From: Longimicrobium sp.
GTDB lineage: Bacteria > Gemmatimonadota > Gemmatimonadetes > Longimicrobiales > Longimicrobiaceae
NCBI GenBank assembly: GCA_036387335.1
Contig: DASVTZ010000223.1
Span: 1-35,998, forward strand
Direction of reading: 5' to 3'
DNA: 35,998 nucleotides
The notes beneath the pieces are model-generated. The model was not told where the DNA came from. It saw nothing but the letters and a program-made list of their open reading frames with translations, and did no database searches. Shown piece after piece: positions 1 to 12,878 of this stretch. Every line of letters begins with the position of its first letter. Position 1 is the first letter of the stretch. The position numbers and the translations under genes were made by a program.

Positions 1-55
1 CCCTCCCCCGCCCTGCGCCCCCGCAGGCGGGGGAGGGGGTCGGGGGGAGGGGGCC
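1..55. repeat. C/G-rich dispersed repeat, copy 1
   Basis: A C-rich/G-rich block built around the core GCCCTGCGCCCCCGCAGGCG, where CCCCCGC and GCGGGGG can pair. Near-identical blocks lie at 177-238 (same orientation) and 35798-35855 (inverted). The other two sit at the 3' end of a gene, so this copy may follow a gene lying outside the window. There is no coding evidence here. Confidence 0.7.
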
Positions 56-120
56 TGTGCGCGGCCATGGATCCGCCAAAACGCACCCAAGCCCCCTCTA
101 CCGATGACAGGAGGGCGGAG

Positions 121-144
121 CCCTCTCCTGTTATCGGGAGAGGG
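121..144 (-). terminator. Candidate terminator hairpin downstream of the sensor kinase
   Basis: CCCTCTCC (121-128) pairs perfectly with GGAGAGGG (137-144) around an 8-base loop, about 40 bases past the stop codon of the histidine kinase on the minus strand. There is no clear T-tract, so it may be a repeat-derived hairpin rather than a true intrinsic terminator. Confidence 0.3.
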
Positions 145-176
145 GGCAGGCGAGTGTAACGAGCCGGGGGTGAGGG

Positions 177-238
177 CCCCTCCCCCTCACCCGCCCTGCG
201 CCCCCGCAGGCGGGGGAGGGGGCTGGGGGGAGGGGGCC
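177..238. repeat. C/G-rich dispersed repeat, copy 2, overlapping the kinase 3' end
   Basis: Second copy of the block at 1-55. It overlaps the last ~16 codons and the stop codon of the sensor kinase gene (stop at 187-189), giving that protein a Pro/Gly/Ala/Gln-rich tail. The same sequence occurs inverted at 35798-35855, there entirely after the stop codon of uppP. Confidence 0.7.
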
Positions 239-3027
239 TCCTCCGGCGGCGCCAGCGGCAGCACCAGCGTGAACGTGCTCCCGCTCCCCGGCTCGCTGTC
301 GACGTCGATGCGGCCGCCGAGGAGCTCGGCGTACTGGCCGGAGAGGTAGAGGCCCAGCCCCGTGCCGCCATGCGGGCGCGAGAAGCCGCTCTGGAGCTGC
401 TCGAAAGGGCGGAAGAGACGCTCGCGCTCGTCGGGGCTGATCCCGGGGCCGGTGTCGGAGACGGCGAGGGCGACGCCGTCGGGGCGCGACTCCACGGAGA
501 TGCGGACGCCGCCCGTCTCGGTGAACTTCACCGCGTTGCCGGCCAGGTTGATCAGGATCTGCCGCACCTTGTCCGGATCGGTGGGGATGCGCGCGGGGGG
601 ATCGCAGGTGAGGACCTCCAGCTCCAGCCCCTTGCGCGTTGCCAGCGGCTCGATGACCGACGCCACCTCCGTCGCCAGCCCGCACACGTCCGTCTCCTCA
701 ATGCGCGCCTCGGCGCGGCCGGCCTCCAGGCGGGCGAAGGAGAGGACCTCTTCGATGAGGCCGCGCAGGTGGCGCGAGGCGGTGTCGATGCGGCCGAGCG
801 CCTCGCGCTGCTGGGGGGTGAGCGGGCCGTGGATCTCCAGCTCCAGCAGCTCCAGGTGCCCCAGCACGGCGTTGAGCGGGGTGCGCAGCTCGTGGCTCAT
901 GGTGGCGATGAAGTCGCTCTTGGCGCGGCTGGCCTCCTGGGCCGCCTCCAGGAGCTGCGCGTTCTCCACCGCGACCGCGGCGTGGCGGGCGAGGCGCTCC
1001 AGCAGGCGCAGGTCGCTCAGGGAGAAGGGCTGCCGGCCGTCGCGGCCACGAACGGCGCTGAGCGCGCCCAGCGGACCCGAGCGCCCCACCAGTGGCGCGC
1101 AAATCACGGAGCCGGCCTCGCTCAGGTCGGCGTGGGAGTGCATGACGCGCTCGTCGTCGTTCACGTCCAGCACCAGCGCGGGCTCGCCCGTCGTCACCAC
1201 CCAGCCGGTGAGCGAGCCCTCCACGGGAAGCTCGCTCCCGGCCGAACCCGCCAGCAGCCCCAGCGCGGAATCGTCCATCTTGAGCGACTCGCCGCCGGGC
1301 TGCAGCAGCACGATCCCGCAGCCGTCGGGGTCCACCAGGCGGGCGGCGGCATCGGTCACGCGGCGCAGCACCTCGGCCGGGTCCAGCGTGGATGCCAGGG
1401 AGCGCGCGATCTCGCCCAGAAGCTCCAGCTCCTCGGCGCGGCGGCTGAGGGCGTTGGCCATGCGGTCGAAGTCGCGCCCCAGCGCCGCGATCTCGGTGGG
1501 GGCAGCCTCGGAGAGGGGGCCCACGCGCGCTTCCAGGTCCCCCGACCCCAGCGCCGCCGATGCGCCGCGGATGCGCAGGAGGGGGCGCGCCATGTACCGG
1601 GCCAGCGCGTTGCTCAGCGCCAGCGAGGCCAGCGTCACGCCGATCAGCAGCGATAGCAGGCGCACGTACGAATCGGCCACGTACGCCTGGATGTCGGCGA
1701 ACGGCTCCTCCGTCCACACGCGCCAGTCCAGCCCGGGCACCTGCGCCACGCCGGCCAGCATCCGCGCCGTGAGCCGCGAGGCGGGCACCCGCCCCACGCC
1801 GCGGCGGTACGTGGTGGTGCCGCGCTCTCCCACCGCCGTGATCGCCGCGAACGAAGCCGAGTCGCCCATGGAGCGCGGCGCCTCGCCGGCGGCGTAGGGG
1901 GCATGCGTGTCGTAGAGCACCAGCCCGCGCCGGTCCGCCACGCGCAGCCGGTCGCCCATGGGAGGCGTGGGGGTCGGGGTGGGCATGGTGCGAAGCTGCA
2001 GCGCGCCGCCCACGAAGCCGGCCAGCGTGTCGCCCAGCATCACCGGGTGCACGATGACCACCACCGGCGCGCGCGTGCGGCGCCCCAGCAGCACTTCGGA
2101 GACGACGGTGGCGCGGGTGGCGCGCAGGCGGCGGAAGTACTCGCGGTCGCTGTAGTCGGTGCCCACCCCCGCCATCCCGCCCGCGAACGCCGTCATCCGC
2201 CCGCGCGAGTCGGCCGCGAAGACCCCTGCGAAGGAGGGGAACTGCGCGTGCACCTCCTCGAGCTGGCGGGTTGCATCGTCCGCGCTCAAGCCGCCCTGCC
2301 GCTCGGCCAGCCCGGCCGCCGTGCGCACCACGCCGGTGTGCAGCCGAACGTACTCGCCCAGGTGCGCGGCGTGCGCCTCGGAGGTGAGCAGGAGGCGCTC
2401 GCGGGTGCGCTCCAGCGAGCGCTCCCACTCGCGCCGGCCGCTCCACACGCCGAAGCTGAGGGTGGGGACGATCCCGGCCAGCGCCACCACCACCGCCAGC
2501 GCCGAGCGCAGCGACGGGGCCCCACGCACCCGCAGCCCGCGGCGCACGGCGGGGATCAGCAGGAGCGTCTCCGCGGCCAGGGCGTTGATCAGCCCGTTGA
2601 GCGGCTGCTTGAGGAGGATGACCGCCGCGGTGGCGCCCCCCACCCCCATGATCCCCCCGTAGGTGACGAAGAGGAGGGGGAGCCCCAGCAGCGCCCAGAA
2701 GACGAAGTCCGCCACCAGCGGGCGGCGCCGGTAGCGCGTGACGAGCAGCCCCACCACCAGCGCTTCCAGGGTGAGGATGGCCCAGGCGTACGGATGGCCC
2801 CAGAGGAAAAAGGTGCGCGCCGCCGCCACGAACCCCGCCAGCGTCCCCGGCCCGGGGCCCAGCGTGACGGTGGCGACCAGCGCGGCCGTCCCCCCCAGCA
2901 GCAGCTCGGTGCCGGGCGAGAGGGAGACGGGGTTCATGTTGATGGCGTACCCGGCCGCGCCCAGCAGGAACGCGGCAACCCAGCGTTGCCGCGCCCGGAA
3001 TTCCGATGCGCCGCGGATCGCGTCCAA
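187..3027 (-). CDS. Membrane-bound sensor histidine kinase (multi-TM, Cache-like, HAMP, GAF, HisKA, HATPase)
   Basis: A 946-residue two-component sensor kinase. In order: a hydrophobic N-terminal sensory module of about five or six membrane segments (~15-165, resembling the 5TM-5TMR_LYT type); a further TM segment (~175-195); an extracytoplasmic Cache-like region (~200-440); a TM segment (~455-475); HAMP (~475-535); GAF (~550-690); HisKA with H712 in MSHELRTP; and an HATPase domain with GTGLGLY in the G2 box (~810-925). It should autophosphorylate on H712 and pass phosphate to a regulator not found in the window. The start lies 3 bases after the stop of the vWA gene, so the two are probably cotranscribed. 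The C-terminal [15 protein letters not shown] is encoded by a dispersed repeat and is probably not functional. The ligand cannot be read from sequence. Confidence 0.93.
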   Translation of the reverse strand: MDAIRGASEFRARQRWVAAFLLGAAGYAINMNPVSLSPGTELLLGGTAALVATVTLGPGPGTLAGFVAAARTFFLWGHPYAWAILTLEALVVGLLVTRYRRRPLVADFVFWALLGLPLLFVTYGGIMGVGGATAAVILLKQPLNGLINALAAETLLLIPAVRRGLRVRGAPSLRSALAVVVALAGIVPTLSFGVWSGRREWERSLERTRERLLLTSEAHAAHLGEYVRLHTGVVRTAAGLAERQGGLSADDATRQLEEVHAQFPSFAGVFAADSRGRMTAFAGGMAGVGTDYSDREYFRRLRATRATVVSEVLLGRRTRAPVVVIVHPVMLGDTLAGFVGGALQLRTMPTPTPTPPMGDRLRVADRRGLVLYDTHAPYAAGEAPRSMGDSASFAAITAVGERGTTTYRRGVGRVPASRLTARMLAGVAQVPGLDWRVWTEEPFADIQAYVADSYVRLLSLLIGVTLASLALSNALARYMARPLLRIRGASAALGSGDLEARVGPLSEAAPTEIAALGRDFDRMANALSRRAEELELLGEIARSLASTLDPAEVLRRVTDAAARLVDPDGCGIVLLQPGGESLKMDDSALGLLAGSAGSELPVEGSLTGWVVTTGEPALVLDVNDDERVMHSHADLSEAGSVICAPLVGRSGPLGALSAVRGRDGRQPFSLSDLRLLERLARHAAVAVENAQLLEAAQEASRAKSDFIATMSHELRTPLNAVLGHLELLELEIHGPLTPQQREALGRIDTASRHLRGLIEEVLSFARLEAGRAEARIEETDVCGLATEVASVIEPLATRKGLELEVLTCDPPARIPTDPDKVRQILINLAGNAVKFTETGGVRISVESRPDGVALAVSDTGPGISPDERERLFRPFEQLQSGFSRPHGGTGLGLYLSGQYAELLGGRIDVDSEPGSGSTFTLVLPLAPPEEAPSPQPPPPPAGAQGG

Positions 3028-3030
3028 AGG

Positions 3031-4329
3031 CTACCCCGCCCTGCGGGTCTTCCGGCGCAGGAAGTCCCGCATGATGTACTGCCCCAGCGTCATCGTGTTG
3101 GTGAAGTACGCCTTGCCGCGCGCGATCTCGCTCACCTTGTTGACGAATGCCACCAAGTACGGGTCGCGCGCCAGCATGAAGGTGTTGATGAGGATCCCGC
3201 TCTTGCGGCACGCCCCCACCTCGTGGAACGTCTCGCGCAGCACGCGCGCGTCCAGCCCCATCGAGTTCTTGTAGACGCGCCCGCCCGGCAGGGTGATGGC
3301 CGACGGCTTTCCGTCCGTGATCATCACGATCTGCCGCATGTCCTTGTTCTGGGCCAGCAGCAGGCGGCGCGCCAGCTTGAGCCCCGCCGCCGTGTTGGTG
3401 TGGTACGGCCCCACCTGCGCGCGCGCCAGCTCGCCCATGGGGATCTCCTCGGCCTCGTCGCCAAAGGTGACCACCCGCAGCGTGTCGCCGGGAAACTGGG
3501 TGCGGATCAGGTGCGTGAGGGCGAGCGCCACCTTCTTGGCCGGGGTGAAGCGGTCCTCGCCGTACAGGATCATGCTGTGGCTGGTGTCCAGCATCAGCAC
3601 CGTGGCGCAGCTGGACCGGTACTCCGCCTGGTTGACGTACAGGTCGCCGTAGTCCAGGTCGATGGTGCCGTCGTCGCCCAGCCCTTTCCTTCCCAGCGCG
3701 CTCTTGAGGGTGGCGGGGATGTCCAGGTTGAGGGTGTCCCCGAACTCGTAGGGGCGGCTGGCGGCTTCGGCCTCCACGCCGGTGGCCAGGTGCGGGGTGT
3801 CGTGCGAGCCGAACGAGCTCTTCCCCATCGCCCCCAGCAGCCCCTTGAGGGTGCGGTAGCCCAGGAAGTCGATCCCCTTTCCCGTCAGCGAGAACTCCAC
3901 CTGGCGGGCGGCCTCGCGCGCGTCGTCGGTCTTGCCGGCGCCCTCCATCTCCGTGTAGCCGCCGGGCATCTGCGGCTGCTGGCCGACGTTGAGGTACCCC
4001 TCTTCGACGAGGCGCTCGATGAGGCGGTCCAGCAGCTCGGCGATCTGCTGGCGGACCTCCTCGTTGGGCTCGCCGCGGCCGCTCAGCTCGTCCACCATCT
4101 CGGGGGTGAGCTGGCCGCTCTCCATGAGCGCGCGGAGGAGCGCCTCCTTGAGCGAGTCCATGGAGCGGTCGCCCTCGTCGCCACCGAACTCGCCCCAGTA
4201 CGGATGCTCGTACGCGCCCCCCGCGAACCCGCTCTGCAGGAGGAAGTCCGAGAGCCGGTCCAGGAGCGCCTGCAGGTTCAGCGCGTCCGCCTGGTGCCCC
4301 GTGAACTTGGAGTAGTTGGTGAAGCGCAT
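3031..4329 (-). CDS. von Willebrand factor A (vWA) domain protein
   Basis: A 432-residue cytoplasmic protein with no signal peptide. Its C-terminal half is a vWA fold with a MIDAS metal site, DTSHS starting at D248, then a conserved Thr (HTNTAAG) and ITDGKPS. The N-terminal half is helical and charged, as in vWA proteins that work with MoxR-type AAA+ chaperones. I chose the ATG at 4329 (MRFTNYSK) because GGAG lies 9 bases upstream. The frame stays open to 4686, but that extension translates the octamer array at 4399-4462 and other repeats. The sensor kinase follows after 3 bases. A MoxR ATPase is in the window at 25742, but on the other strand and about 21 kb away, so partnership is only possible. 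The substrate is unknown. Confidence 0.88.
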   Translation of the reverse strand: MRFTNYSKFTGHQADALNLQALLDRLSDFLLQSGFAGGAYEHPYWGEFGGDEGDRSMDSLKEALLRALMESGQLTPEMVDELSGRGEPNEEVRQQIAELLDRLIERLVEEGYLNVGQQPQMPGGYTEMEGAGKTDDAREAARQVEFSLTGKGIDFLGYRTLKGLLGAMGKSSFGSHDTPHLATGVEAEAASRPYEFGDTLNLDIPATLKSALGRKGLGDDGTIDLDYGDLYVNQAEYRSSCATVLMLDTSHSMILYGEDRFTPAKKVALALTHLIRTQFPGDTLRVVTFGDEAEEIPMGELARAQVGPYHTNTAAGLKLARRLLLAQNKDMRQIVMITDGKPSAITLPGGRVYKNSMGLDARVLRETFHEVGACRKSGILINTFMLARDPYLVAFVNKVSEIARGKAYFTNTMTLGQYIMRDFLRRKTRRAG

Positions 4330-4398
4330 GCTCCGGGACTCCGGGATGGTGAGGCCGAACGGGGCGAGGACAGCAGTTTGCGGGCCAGGGAACGGCGG

Positions 4399-4462
4399 TG
4401 CGTGAGTGCGTGAGTGCGTGAGTGCGTGAGTGCGTGAGTGCGTGAGGGCGTGAGGGCGTTGG
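4399..4462. repeat. Octamer tandem array, TGCGTGAG x6 plus two degenerate units
   Basis: Six perfect TGCGTGAG units (4399-4446) are followed by GGCGTGAG and GGCGTTGG. Read on the minus strand (the coding strand of the adjacent vWA gene) it begins CCCAACGC and continues as (CCTCACGC)/(ACTCACGC). The same design recurs at 26721-26755 (same orientation) and at 27036-27060 and 33428-33460 (opposite orientation). It lies about 70 bases before the vWA start codon. Confidence 0.85.
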
Positions 4463-4820
4463 GTTCGGGCGCGGCGCCGGGGGTCACGCCGGCGGCGGCA
4501 TCGCCGGGGGTTGAATCCCCCGGCTGGAACCACGCGAAGGCGGCTGAAGCCGGCTCGTGCGACGCGGGCATCGGCCCCGAGTCCGCGAAGGCGGACTTTG
4601 CGTGGTTCCAGCCGCGAATTCATTCGCTCCTGGACCGGCGCGCCTGGAAAACGGGCGTCGGCGCGTGGCGCGGCACGGGCAGCCACGCGGGGCTGCCCCT
4701 ACGGGATCTGTGCGTCAGGCACGGAAGGGGTGGCCGCGACGGCGCTGCGGCCCGGGCACCGCGCGCGGATCTCGCCCGGGAGTCCGCGCAGGCGGACTTT
4801 GCGCTTTTGTTGCCGCGATT
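4463..4820. repeat. Gene-free stretch filled with hairpin repeats
   Basis: No gene is seen in this 360-base gap. It contains the two-hairpin module (4504-4555: CCGGGGG/CCCCCGG, linker GCTGGAACCACGCGAAG, then CGGC-TGAA-GCCG); AGTCCGC-GAAG-GCGGACT (4580-4597) with a second hairpin GCGAATTCATTCGC; GGGCAGCC/GGCTGCCC around ACGCGG (4678-4698); and another GTCCGC-GCAG-GCGGAC hairpin near 4783-4798. Copies of each occur at 8806-9015, 9889-9940, 22756-23130, 26767-26813 or 35890-35911. Confidence 0.75.
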
Positions 4821-8741
<3,921 letters not shown>

Positions 8742-8805
8742 CCTTCAGAGTCCTGTGATGCGCGGGATTGGCGGGGTGGGATGCCGTGGAATCGCCGGCT
8801 GGCAA

Positions 8806-9060
8806 TTTAATGCACGGGGGCGGCTGGGGCGAGTGAACTCGCGGCAACGACTGCACAAAGTCCCCCTGCGGGGACTCTCGGGCCAGATCCGCTGCGCGGC
8901 CGGATGTCCGTGCAGCGCCACCCTCGGCCGCGATTCATCGCCCCCGCCCTCACCGTGCCTCGATCCTCGCCCGGCACGCCGATCCCGTAGGGGCAGCCCC
9001 ACGTGGCTGCCCGTGCCCTGGAATGCGCCGCAACCTGCCCCAGGAGCACCGGTCCAGATC
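8806..9060. repeat. Gene-free stretch with dispersed hairpin repeats
   Basis: Between the hybrid kinase and the antitoxin gene I see no gene. The stretch is largely the inverted counterpart of 4670-4825: GGCGAGTGAACTCGCGGCAAC; a GTCCCC/GGGGAC hairpin near 8861-8876; and GGGCAGCC (8991-8998) paired with GGCTGCCC (9005-9012) around CCACGT, preceded by CCCGTAGG. The same three-part order appears at 4678-4825 in opposite orientation. Confidence 0.65.
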
Positions 9061-9089
9061 ACGGGACACGGAACCAGAGGGTGGTGCGC

Positions 9090-9123
9090 GTGTACGGACT
9101 GTGTGATATGGTTGTACGTACAC
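9090..9123 (+). promoter_or_regulatory. Inverted repeat, probable operator/promoter of the toxin-antitoxin operon
   Basis: GTGTACG (9090-9096) and CGTACAC (9117-9123) form a perfect 7-bp inverted repeat. The right arm overlaps a 10-bp palindrome TGTACGTACA (9113-9122). TGATAT in the spacer could be a -10 element. The antitoxin ATG is 15 bases downstream. Toxin-antitoxin operons are usually repressed by their antitoxin at such palindromes; that this is the operator here is inference. Confidence 0.5.
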
Positions 9124-9138
9124 GAACTCGGAGTTGTC

Positions 9139-9375
9139 ATGGCCGCACCGTCCAAGTCCGCGCTTCCGAGTGCCCGCCGCAGCGCCGCCCACGAAGGCAA
9201 GGTTCGCAAGGAGTTCTGGCTGGACCCCCAACTCCTCACTGAGGCGCAGGCCGCGCTGGGCGCCGCCACCGAGCGCGAAACGGTGGAGATCGCGCTCGAT
9301 CTCGTGGCCTTCCGGGGTGAGCTCCTGGCGGGCGCGAAAGCACTGCGCGGACTCCCGCTGTCCCGGCTCGACTGA
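9139..9375 (+). CDS. VapB-like antitoxin
   Basis: A 78-residue protein encoded 14 bases before a PIN-domain gene, the standard order for a type II antitoxin. The segment from about residue 25 (KEFWLDPQLLTEAQAALG, then ATERETVEIALDLVAF) fits the short strand plus two helices of ribbon-helix-helix VapB-type DNA-binding domains. The C-terminal part (~50-78) would wrap the toxin. The ATG at 9139 is preceded by GGAG with 5-base spacing. The N-terminal ~20 residues are Ala/Ser-rich and less typical. Identification rests on context plus pattern; the family is not certain. Confidence 0.75.
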   Translation: MAAPSKSALPSARRSAAHEGKVRKEFWLDPQLLTEAQAALGAATERETVEIALDLVAFRGELLAGAKALRGLPLSRLD

Positions 9376-9389
9376 CCCGGGTCTCGCCG

Positions 9390-9848
9390 ATGGCGGCATT
9401 GCGGAAGTACGTGCTCGACACGAACTGCTTCGTGGATGCGGCCCGGTCCGAACCCGCAGCGGCGGCCTACGAGGCATTCGTCGCCCGAGCGGCGCCGGGC
9501 CTCTGGCTCAGCGCCGTCGTCGCCGCCGAGCTGCGGGCGGGTGCCCGGACGGCCCGCGCGCGCCGCGTGCTGGAGCGCCAGGTGCTCGGCCCCTACCTGC
9601 GGCGCGGACGCGTGCTCACCCCGTCGGCGGCGAGCTGGGAGGCGCTCGGCACCGTGCTGGCCACCCTCGCCACCCGCGAAGGCCTGGACCTGAAGCAGGT
9701 GCCGCGCAGCTTCGTCTTCGACGTGCTCATCGCGCACAACTGCCGTGAAGCCGGCGCGGTCCTGGTCTCCGCGAACGTCCGCGACATGGAGCGCATCCGG
9801 CGCGCATTCTCGTTCGACCACGTGGCGCCCTACCCGGACGCGCCCTGA
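9390..9848 (+). CDS. PIN-domain ribonuclease toxin (VapC-like)
   Basis: A 152-residue PIN protein, the expected size for VapC. Acidic metal-binding positions are visible: D10 in VLDTN, E47 in VAAEL, D111 in FVFDVLIA, and the N129/D132 region in VSANVRDMERI. VapC toxins cleave tRNA or rRNA with Mg2+ or Mn2+ and are held inactive by the upstream antitoxin. The gene starts 14 bases after the antitoxin stop with only a weak ribosome binding site, consistent with coupled translation. The ALR-rich middle helices are longer than in the shortest VapCs. The target RNA cannot be predicted. Confidence 0.88.
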   Translation: MAALRKYVLDTNCFVDAARSEPAAAAYEAFVARAAPGLWLSAVVAAELRAGARTARARRVLERQVLGPYLRRGRVLTPSAASWEALGTVLATLATREGLDLKQVPRSFVFDVLIAHNCREAGAVLVSANVRDMERIRRAFSFDHVAPYPDAP

Positions 9849-9888
9849 CCGTACGAACGCGCGTCGCCCGTGAATATGTTGTGAGCTA

Positions 9889-9940
9889 GACCGCTTCAGC
9901 GGTCTTCGCGTGGTTCCAGCCGGGGGCTTCAGCCCCCGGC
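9889..9940 (-). repeat. Two-hairpin TGAA-loop module
   Basis: On the plus strand GACCGC-TTCA-GCGGTC (9889-9904), linker TTCGCGTGGTTCCAGC, then a 9-bp stem GCCGGGGGC-TTCA-GCCCCCGGC (9919-9940). It is the reverse complement of the module at 4504-4555 and 22909-22960. The short hairpin has different stem bases from the other copies but still pairs perfectly. Confidence 0.75.
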
Positions 9941-9983
9941 GGCGCGGCCCCCCGGTGCCCCATCCCACGGTGCCCCAACGCAA

Positions 9984-10017
9984 CGGAGGCACGGAGAACC
10001 CTCTCTCCGTGCCTCCG
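9984..10017. terminator. Strong 14-bp hairpin between converging genes
   Basis: CGGAGGCACGGAGA (9984-9997) pairs perfectly with TCTCCGTGCCTCCG (10004-10017) around a 6-base loop. It lies between the convergent VapC-like gene and the metalloprotease and could end transcription from both sides. It is followed by a short CATCCAT-type tandem stretch (10021-10045). There is no T-tract on the plus strand. Confidence 0.45.
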
Positions 10018-10080
10018 CCAGCATCCATCATCCATCATCCATCCACCCTGGCGCCCCGTCTCAGCGGCGCCCCGCGACGA

Positions 10081-12657
10081 TCAGTCCGCCGGGTCCAGGA
10101 TGTTGCCGATGCGGTGCACGGCGCCCTGCAGGTGAAGCAGCGTGCCGCGATCCGTGGTGCGCGGGATGGCGCGCTGGATCTCGGAGCGCAGCGTCACCAG
10201 CACGCCGCGCAGCTGCGACTTGGCGTCGTCCGAGAGCGGCGCCGGGCGCGGGCCGAAGAAGATCACCGCCTGCTGCCCGGGCTGCTCCTGCGGGTTGAGC
10301 TTCCGGTCGATCACCGACAGGAAGTCCATCTGCAGCTCGCGCCGGTACGGGTCCATCACCGGGCGCGCGGAGTAGATCTCCGACCAGATGCCGCGGCGCA
10401 CGTCGTCCAGCATCGACGACAGCGGGTAGACGTACTGCCGCTCGCGGCCCAGGGCCTCCTGCTCCAGCAGGCGGTTCATGCGCCCGTCGTCCATCAGGTT
10501 GTTGAGCACGCGCGTCTGCGCCCCGTTGATGCGCGAGATCATCCCGCCCGCCTCGATGCGGCTGGCGATGTCGGGGCGAACCAGGAACTGCGGCGTGCGG
10601 AAGACGTTGTCGTTCAGGAAGCGCACCGCCGCCTGCTGGCGCGCGGCCGGCATGGGCGCGTACACGGCGCCCGGCTGGCTGCCGCTCTTGTACTGCACGG
10701 TGCCGCCGCCCACCATGGTGGCCACGTGCCCCGCCTCGGTGGACCACTGCTGCACCGTGCGGTCGTACAGCTCGCGGAGGTCGGTGTTGTCCTCACCCGG
10801 CCGCGTGGCGGCGGCGGGGATGTAGCCCACCACCCGCTGCAGGTTGCGGAAGCCGAGCCCCGTGGACTGGATGGGGTCCGCGTCGCCCACCGCCTCGTTC
10901 AGCGTGCCGTAGCCGCCGAACTCGTTGTTGGCCGAGAAGCGGTACCAGGGGATGGTGTCCTGCATGCGCGACCACCGCTCCAGCGTGGGGCGCTCCTGCT
11001 CGCTCGTGGTGGCGCCGGGGATCGGCTTGTACCCCCACATGATGGCGTACTTGTCGTACGGCCCCACCCGCGGAATGATGTGCTCCAGCGGGATGTTGTC
11101 CTCGGGCTGCGCCACGTAGTTGAAGCGCGAGTAGTCCATGATGCTGGGCGAGTGCCCCATCCGCCGCACCCAGCTGGCGCTGCGCACGCTGTCGGCCGGG
11201 TAGGTGGAGCTGCCGATCTGGTCGTGCTGCAGGCCGATGGTGTGCCCGATCTCGTGCGCCACCACGAACTGCAGCAGGCGGCCCATCAGCGAGTCCGGCA
11301 TGGGCAGCATGCGGGCGCGCGGGTCGATGGCCGACGCCTGCGTGAAGTACCAGGAGCGCTGCAGGTTCAGGATGTTGTGGAACATCCGCACCGAGCCGTT
11401 GAGGATCTCGCCCGTGCGCGGGTCGTGAACGTGCGGCCCCACCGCGTTCTCCGTGGTGGACGGCAGCCAGCGGATCACCGTATGGCGGATGTCCTCGGGC
11501 GACCAGTCGGGGTCGTTCGCCGGCACGTCGCCGGGGACGATGCCGTCCTTGAAGCCCGCCGCCTCGAACGCCTGCTGCCACTCCACGATGCCGGCGCGCA
11601 CGTACGGCTTCCACCGGTCGGGCGTGGCGGGGTCCACGTAGTAGACGATCGGCTTCTTGGGGTAGCAAAGGTCGCCCTCGCGCCGCTCGGAGCACTCCAG
11701 GCGGTAGCGGGTGATGTAGCTGCGGCGCGCCGAGCGGTGCTCGTCGGTGCCGAAGTCGATCTGGCGGATCGAGAAGAAGCCCACGCGCTCGTCGAAGCGG
11801 CGCGGCATCATCGGCACCTCGGGAAGGCGCACGATGCTCCAGTGCGCCAGCACGCTGGTTGCCGGCGTCGGCTGCCCGCTGGGGGGCGCCGGCGGGGCGC
11901 CCGGGCCGCGCGGGGGGGTGGGGACGCCGGTCTGCGTCGCCTCGACCTCCACGTTGTCCGGGAAGGCCAGGGCGCGCTCGATGTACGAGCGGGCCGGGTC
12001 CACCGTGCCGCGGATCGCCGCGATCTCGGGCGTGGCGGTGGTGAACAGGCGCGTCACGTCCACTACGGCCGAGCTGTCCGGCCCGAACGCTTCCACGTTC
12101 ATCACCGCGACGATGGCCGGGTAGTTGGAGGTCTCGACCGCGCGGGCCACGGGGAGCGTGGTGTCCGCCGTGATGTCGAACGACGGGGAGCGCAGGATCA
12201 CGCGGTTGCGGTTGCGCTCCCAGCGCAGCGTGAGCTCGGCGAACTGGTCGCCGCCGAACTCGCCGAAGCCGCCGGCCGGGTTGTTCGGGTTGATGGGCGC
12301 GGCGCGGGCGTAGCGCCCCACCAGCAGCATGTCCTTGTTGAGCTCGCGGCGCGGGATCTCGAAGTACAGCTTGTCGCCCACCTGGTGCACGGCGAACATC
12401 CCGCGGCGCGTGCGCGCCTCGGAGGTGATGACCGACGCGTAGGCGCGGGGGCGCGCGGCCCCGCTTCCGCCACCGCCGCCGGCGGGGGCGGTGGTGTCGC
12501 CGCCCATGGCGGCTCCGGACGGCATGGTGCGCTGGACGGGGGCTCCGGCGCGGGCGGGGCCGTTGCCGGCCGCCGATGGACCTGTGGCCGGCGGCGTCTG
12601 GCGGGCGCACCCCGCCAGGAGTACGGCCGCCAGGAGGACGGTGGACTGGTGCTTCAT
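10081..12657 (-). CDS. Zinc-dependent metalloprotease lipoprotein (gluzincin-like, DUF5117/DUF4953 type)
   Basis: An 858-residue exported protease. The N-terminus [17 protein letters not shown] is a lipoprotein signal with lipobox LAGC, so the mature protein is membrane-anchored. The zinc motif [12 protein letters not shown] begins at H468 (HExxHxxGxxH), followed by a [11 protein letters not shown] Met-turn-like segment, as in metzincin-like secreted peptidases of this large family. I chose the ATG at 12657 because the signal peptide starts there; the open frame continues 31 codons upstream without plausible sequence. A Pro/Gly/Ala-rich stretch (~255-275, [15 protein letters not shown]) is a likely linker. 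It is transcribed divergently from padR. Substrate unknown; a role in peptide scavenging or cell-surface turnover is inference. Confidence 0.9.
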   Translation of the reverse strand: MKHQSTVLLAAVLLAGCARQTPPATGPSAAGNGPARAGAPVQRTMPSGAAMGGDTTAPAGGGGGSGAARPRAYASVITSEARTRRGMFAVHQVGDKLYFEIPRRELNKDMLLVGRYARAAPINPNNPAGGFGEFGGDQFAELTLRWERNRNRVILRSPSFDITADTTLPVARAVETSNYPAIVAVMNVEAFGPDSSAVVDVTRLFTTATPEIAAIRGTVDPARSYIERALAFPDNVEVEATQTGVPTPPRGPGAPPAPPSGQPTPATSVLAHWSIVRLPEVPMMPRRFDERVGFFSIRQIDFGTDEHRSARRSYITRYRLECSERREGDLCYPKKPIVYYVDPATPDRWKPYVRAGIVEWQQAFEAAGFKDGIVPGDVPANDPDWSPEDIRHTVIRWLPSTTENAVGPHVHDPRTGEILNGSVRMFHNILNLQRSWYFTQASAIDPRARMLPMPDSLMGRLLQFVVAHEIGHTIGLQHDQIGSSTYPADSVRSASWVRRMGHSPSIMDYSRFNYVAQPEDNIPLEHIIPRVGPYDKYAIMWGYKPIPGATTSEQERPTLERWSRMQDTIPWYRFSANNEFGGYGTLNEAVGDADPIQSTGLGFRNLQRVVGYIPAAATRPGEDNTDLRELYDRTVQQWSTEAGHVATMVGGGTVQYKSGSQPGAVYAPMPAARQQAAVRFLNDNVFRTPQFLVRPDIASRIEAGGMISRINGAQTRVLNNLMDDGRMNRLLEQEALGRERQYVYPLSSMLDDVRRGIWSEIYSARPVMDPYRRELQMDFLSVIDRKLNPQEQPGQQAVIFFGPRPAPLSDDAKSQLRGVLVTLRSEIQRAIPRTTDRGTLLHLQGAVHRIGNILDPAD

Positions 12658-12806
12658 GGGCAAATATGCTCCGGGGGAGGATGCCTTCAGGGAGCCTGGG
12701 CGGGCGCCCCTGCTAAAATAATTGCACGCTGATGCACCCGGGGCAAGCACCCCCCATCCTCACGGCCCTCTTCCGTGCCCCCGGTCCCGCCGCGCTCAGA
12801 CGATTC

Positions 12807-12835
12807 TTGACATCGCCGCGGGCGCGCCGCATACA
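12807..12835 (+). promoter_or_regulatory. Candidate promoter, upstream copy
   Basis: TTGACA (12807-12812), a 17-base spacer, then CATACA (12830-12835). The -35 is a perfect sigma-70 consensus. The arrangement is repeated 72 bases downstream. It points toward padR. CTATGCATAG (12851-12860), a perfect 10-bp palindrome, lies between the copies and could bind a dimeric regulator such as PadR. Confidence 0.45.
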
Positions 12836-12850
12836 TGCTACCCTAGCGGT

Positions 12851-12860
12851 CTATGCATAG
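12851..12860. promoter_or_regulatory. 10-bp palindrome, candidate PadR operator
   Basis: CTATGCATAG is perfectly self-complementary and lies between the two promoter copies, just downstream of the first. PadR family regulators commonly control their own operon through short AT-containing palindromes upstream of their gene. Binding here is inference. Confidence 0.35.
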
Positions 12861-12878
12861 AGGGCTGCGCTGATTCTC

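Noticed and set aside
4330-4686. N-terminal extension of the vWA protein by 119 residues.
   Set aside because: It would translate the octamer array and hairpin repeats; the ATG at 4329 has a ribosome binding site and begins family-like sequence.
9910-12732. A 940-codon plus-strand frame opposite the metalloprotease.
   Set aside because: It is antisense to a gene with a lipobox and [12 protein letters not shown]; the plus-strand translation is low-complexity.
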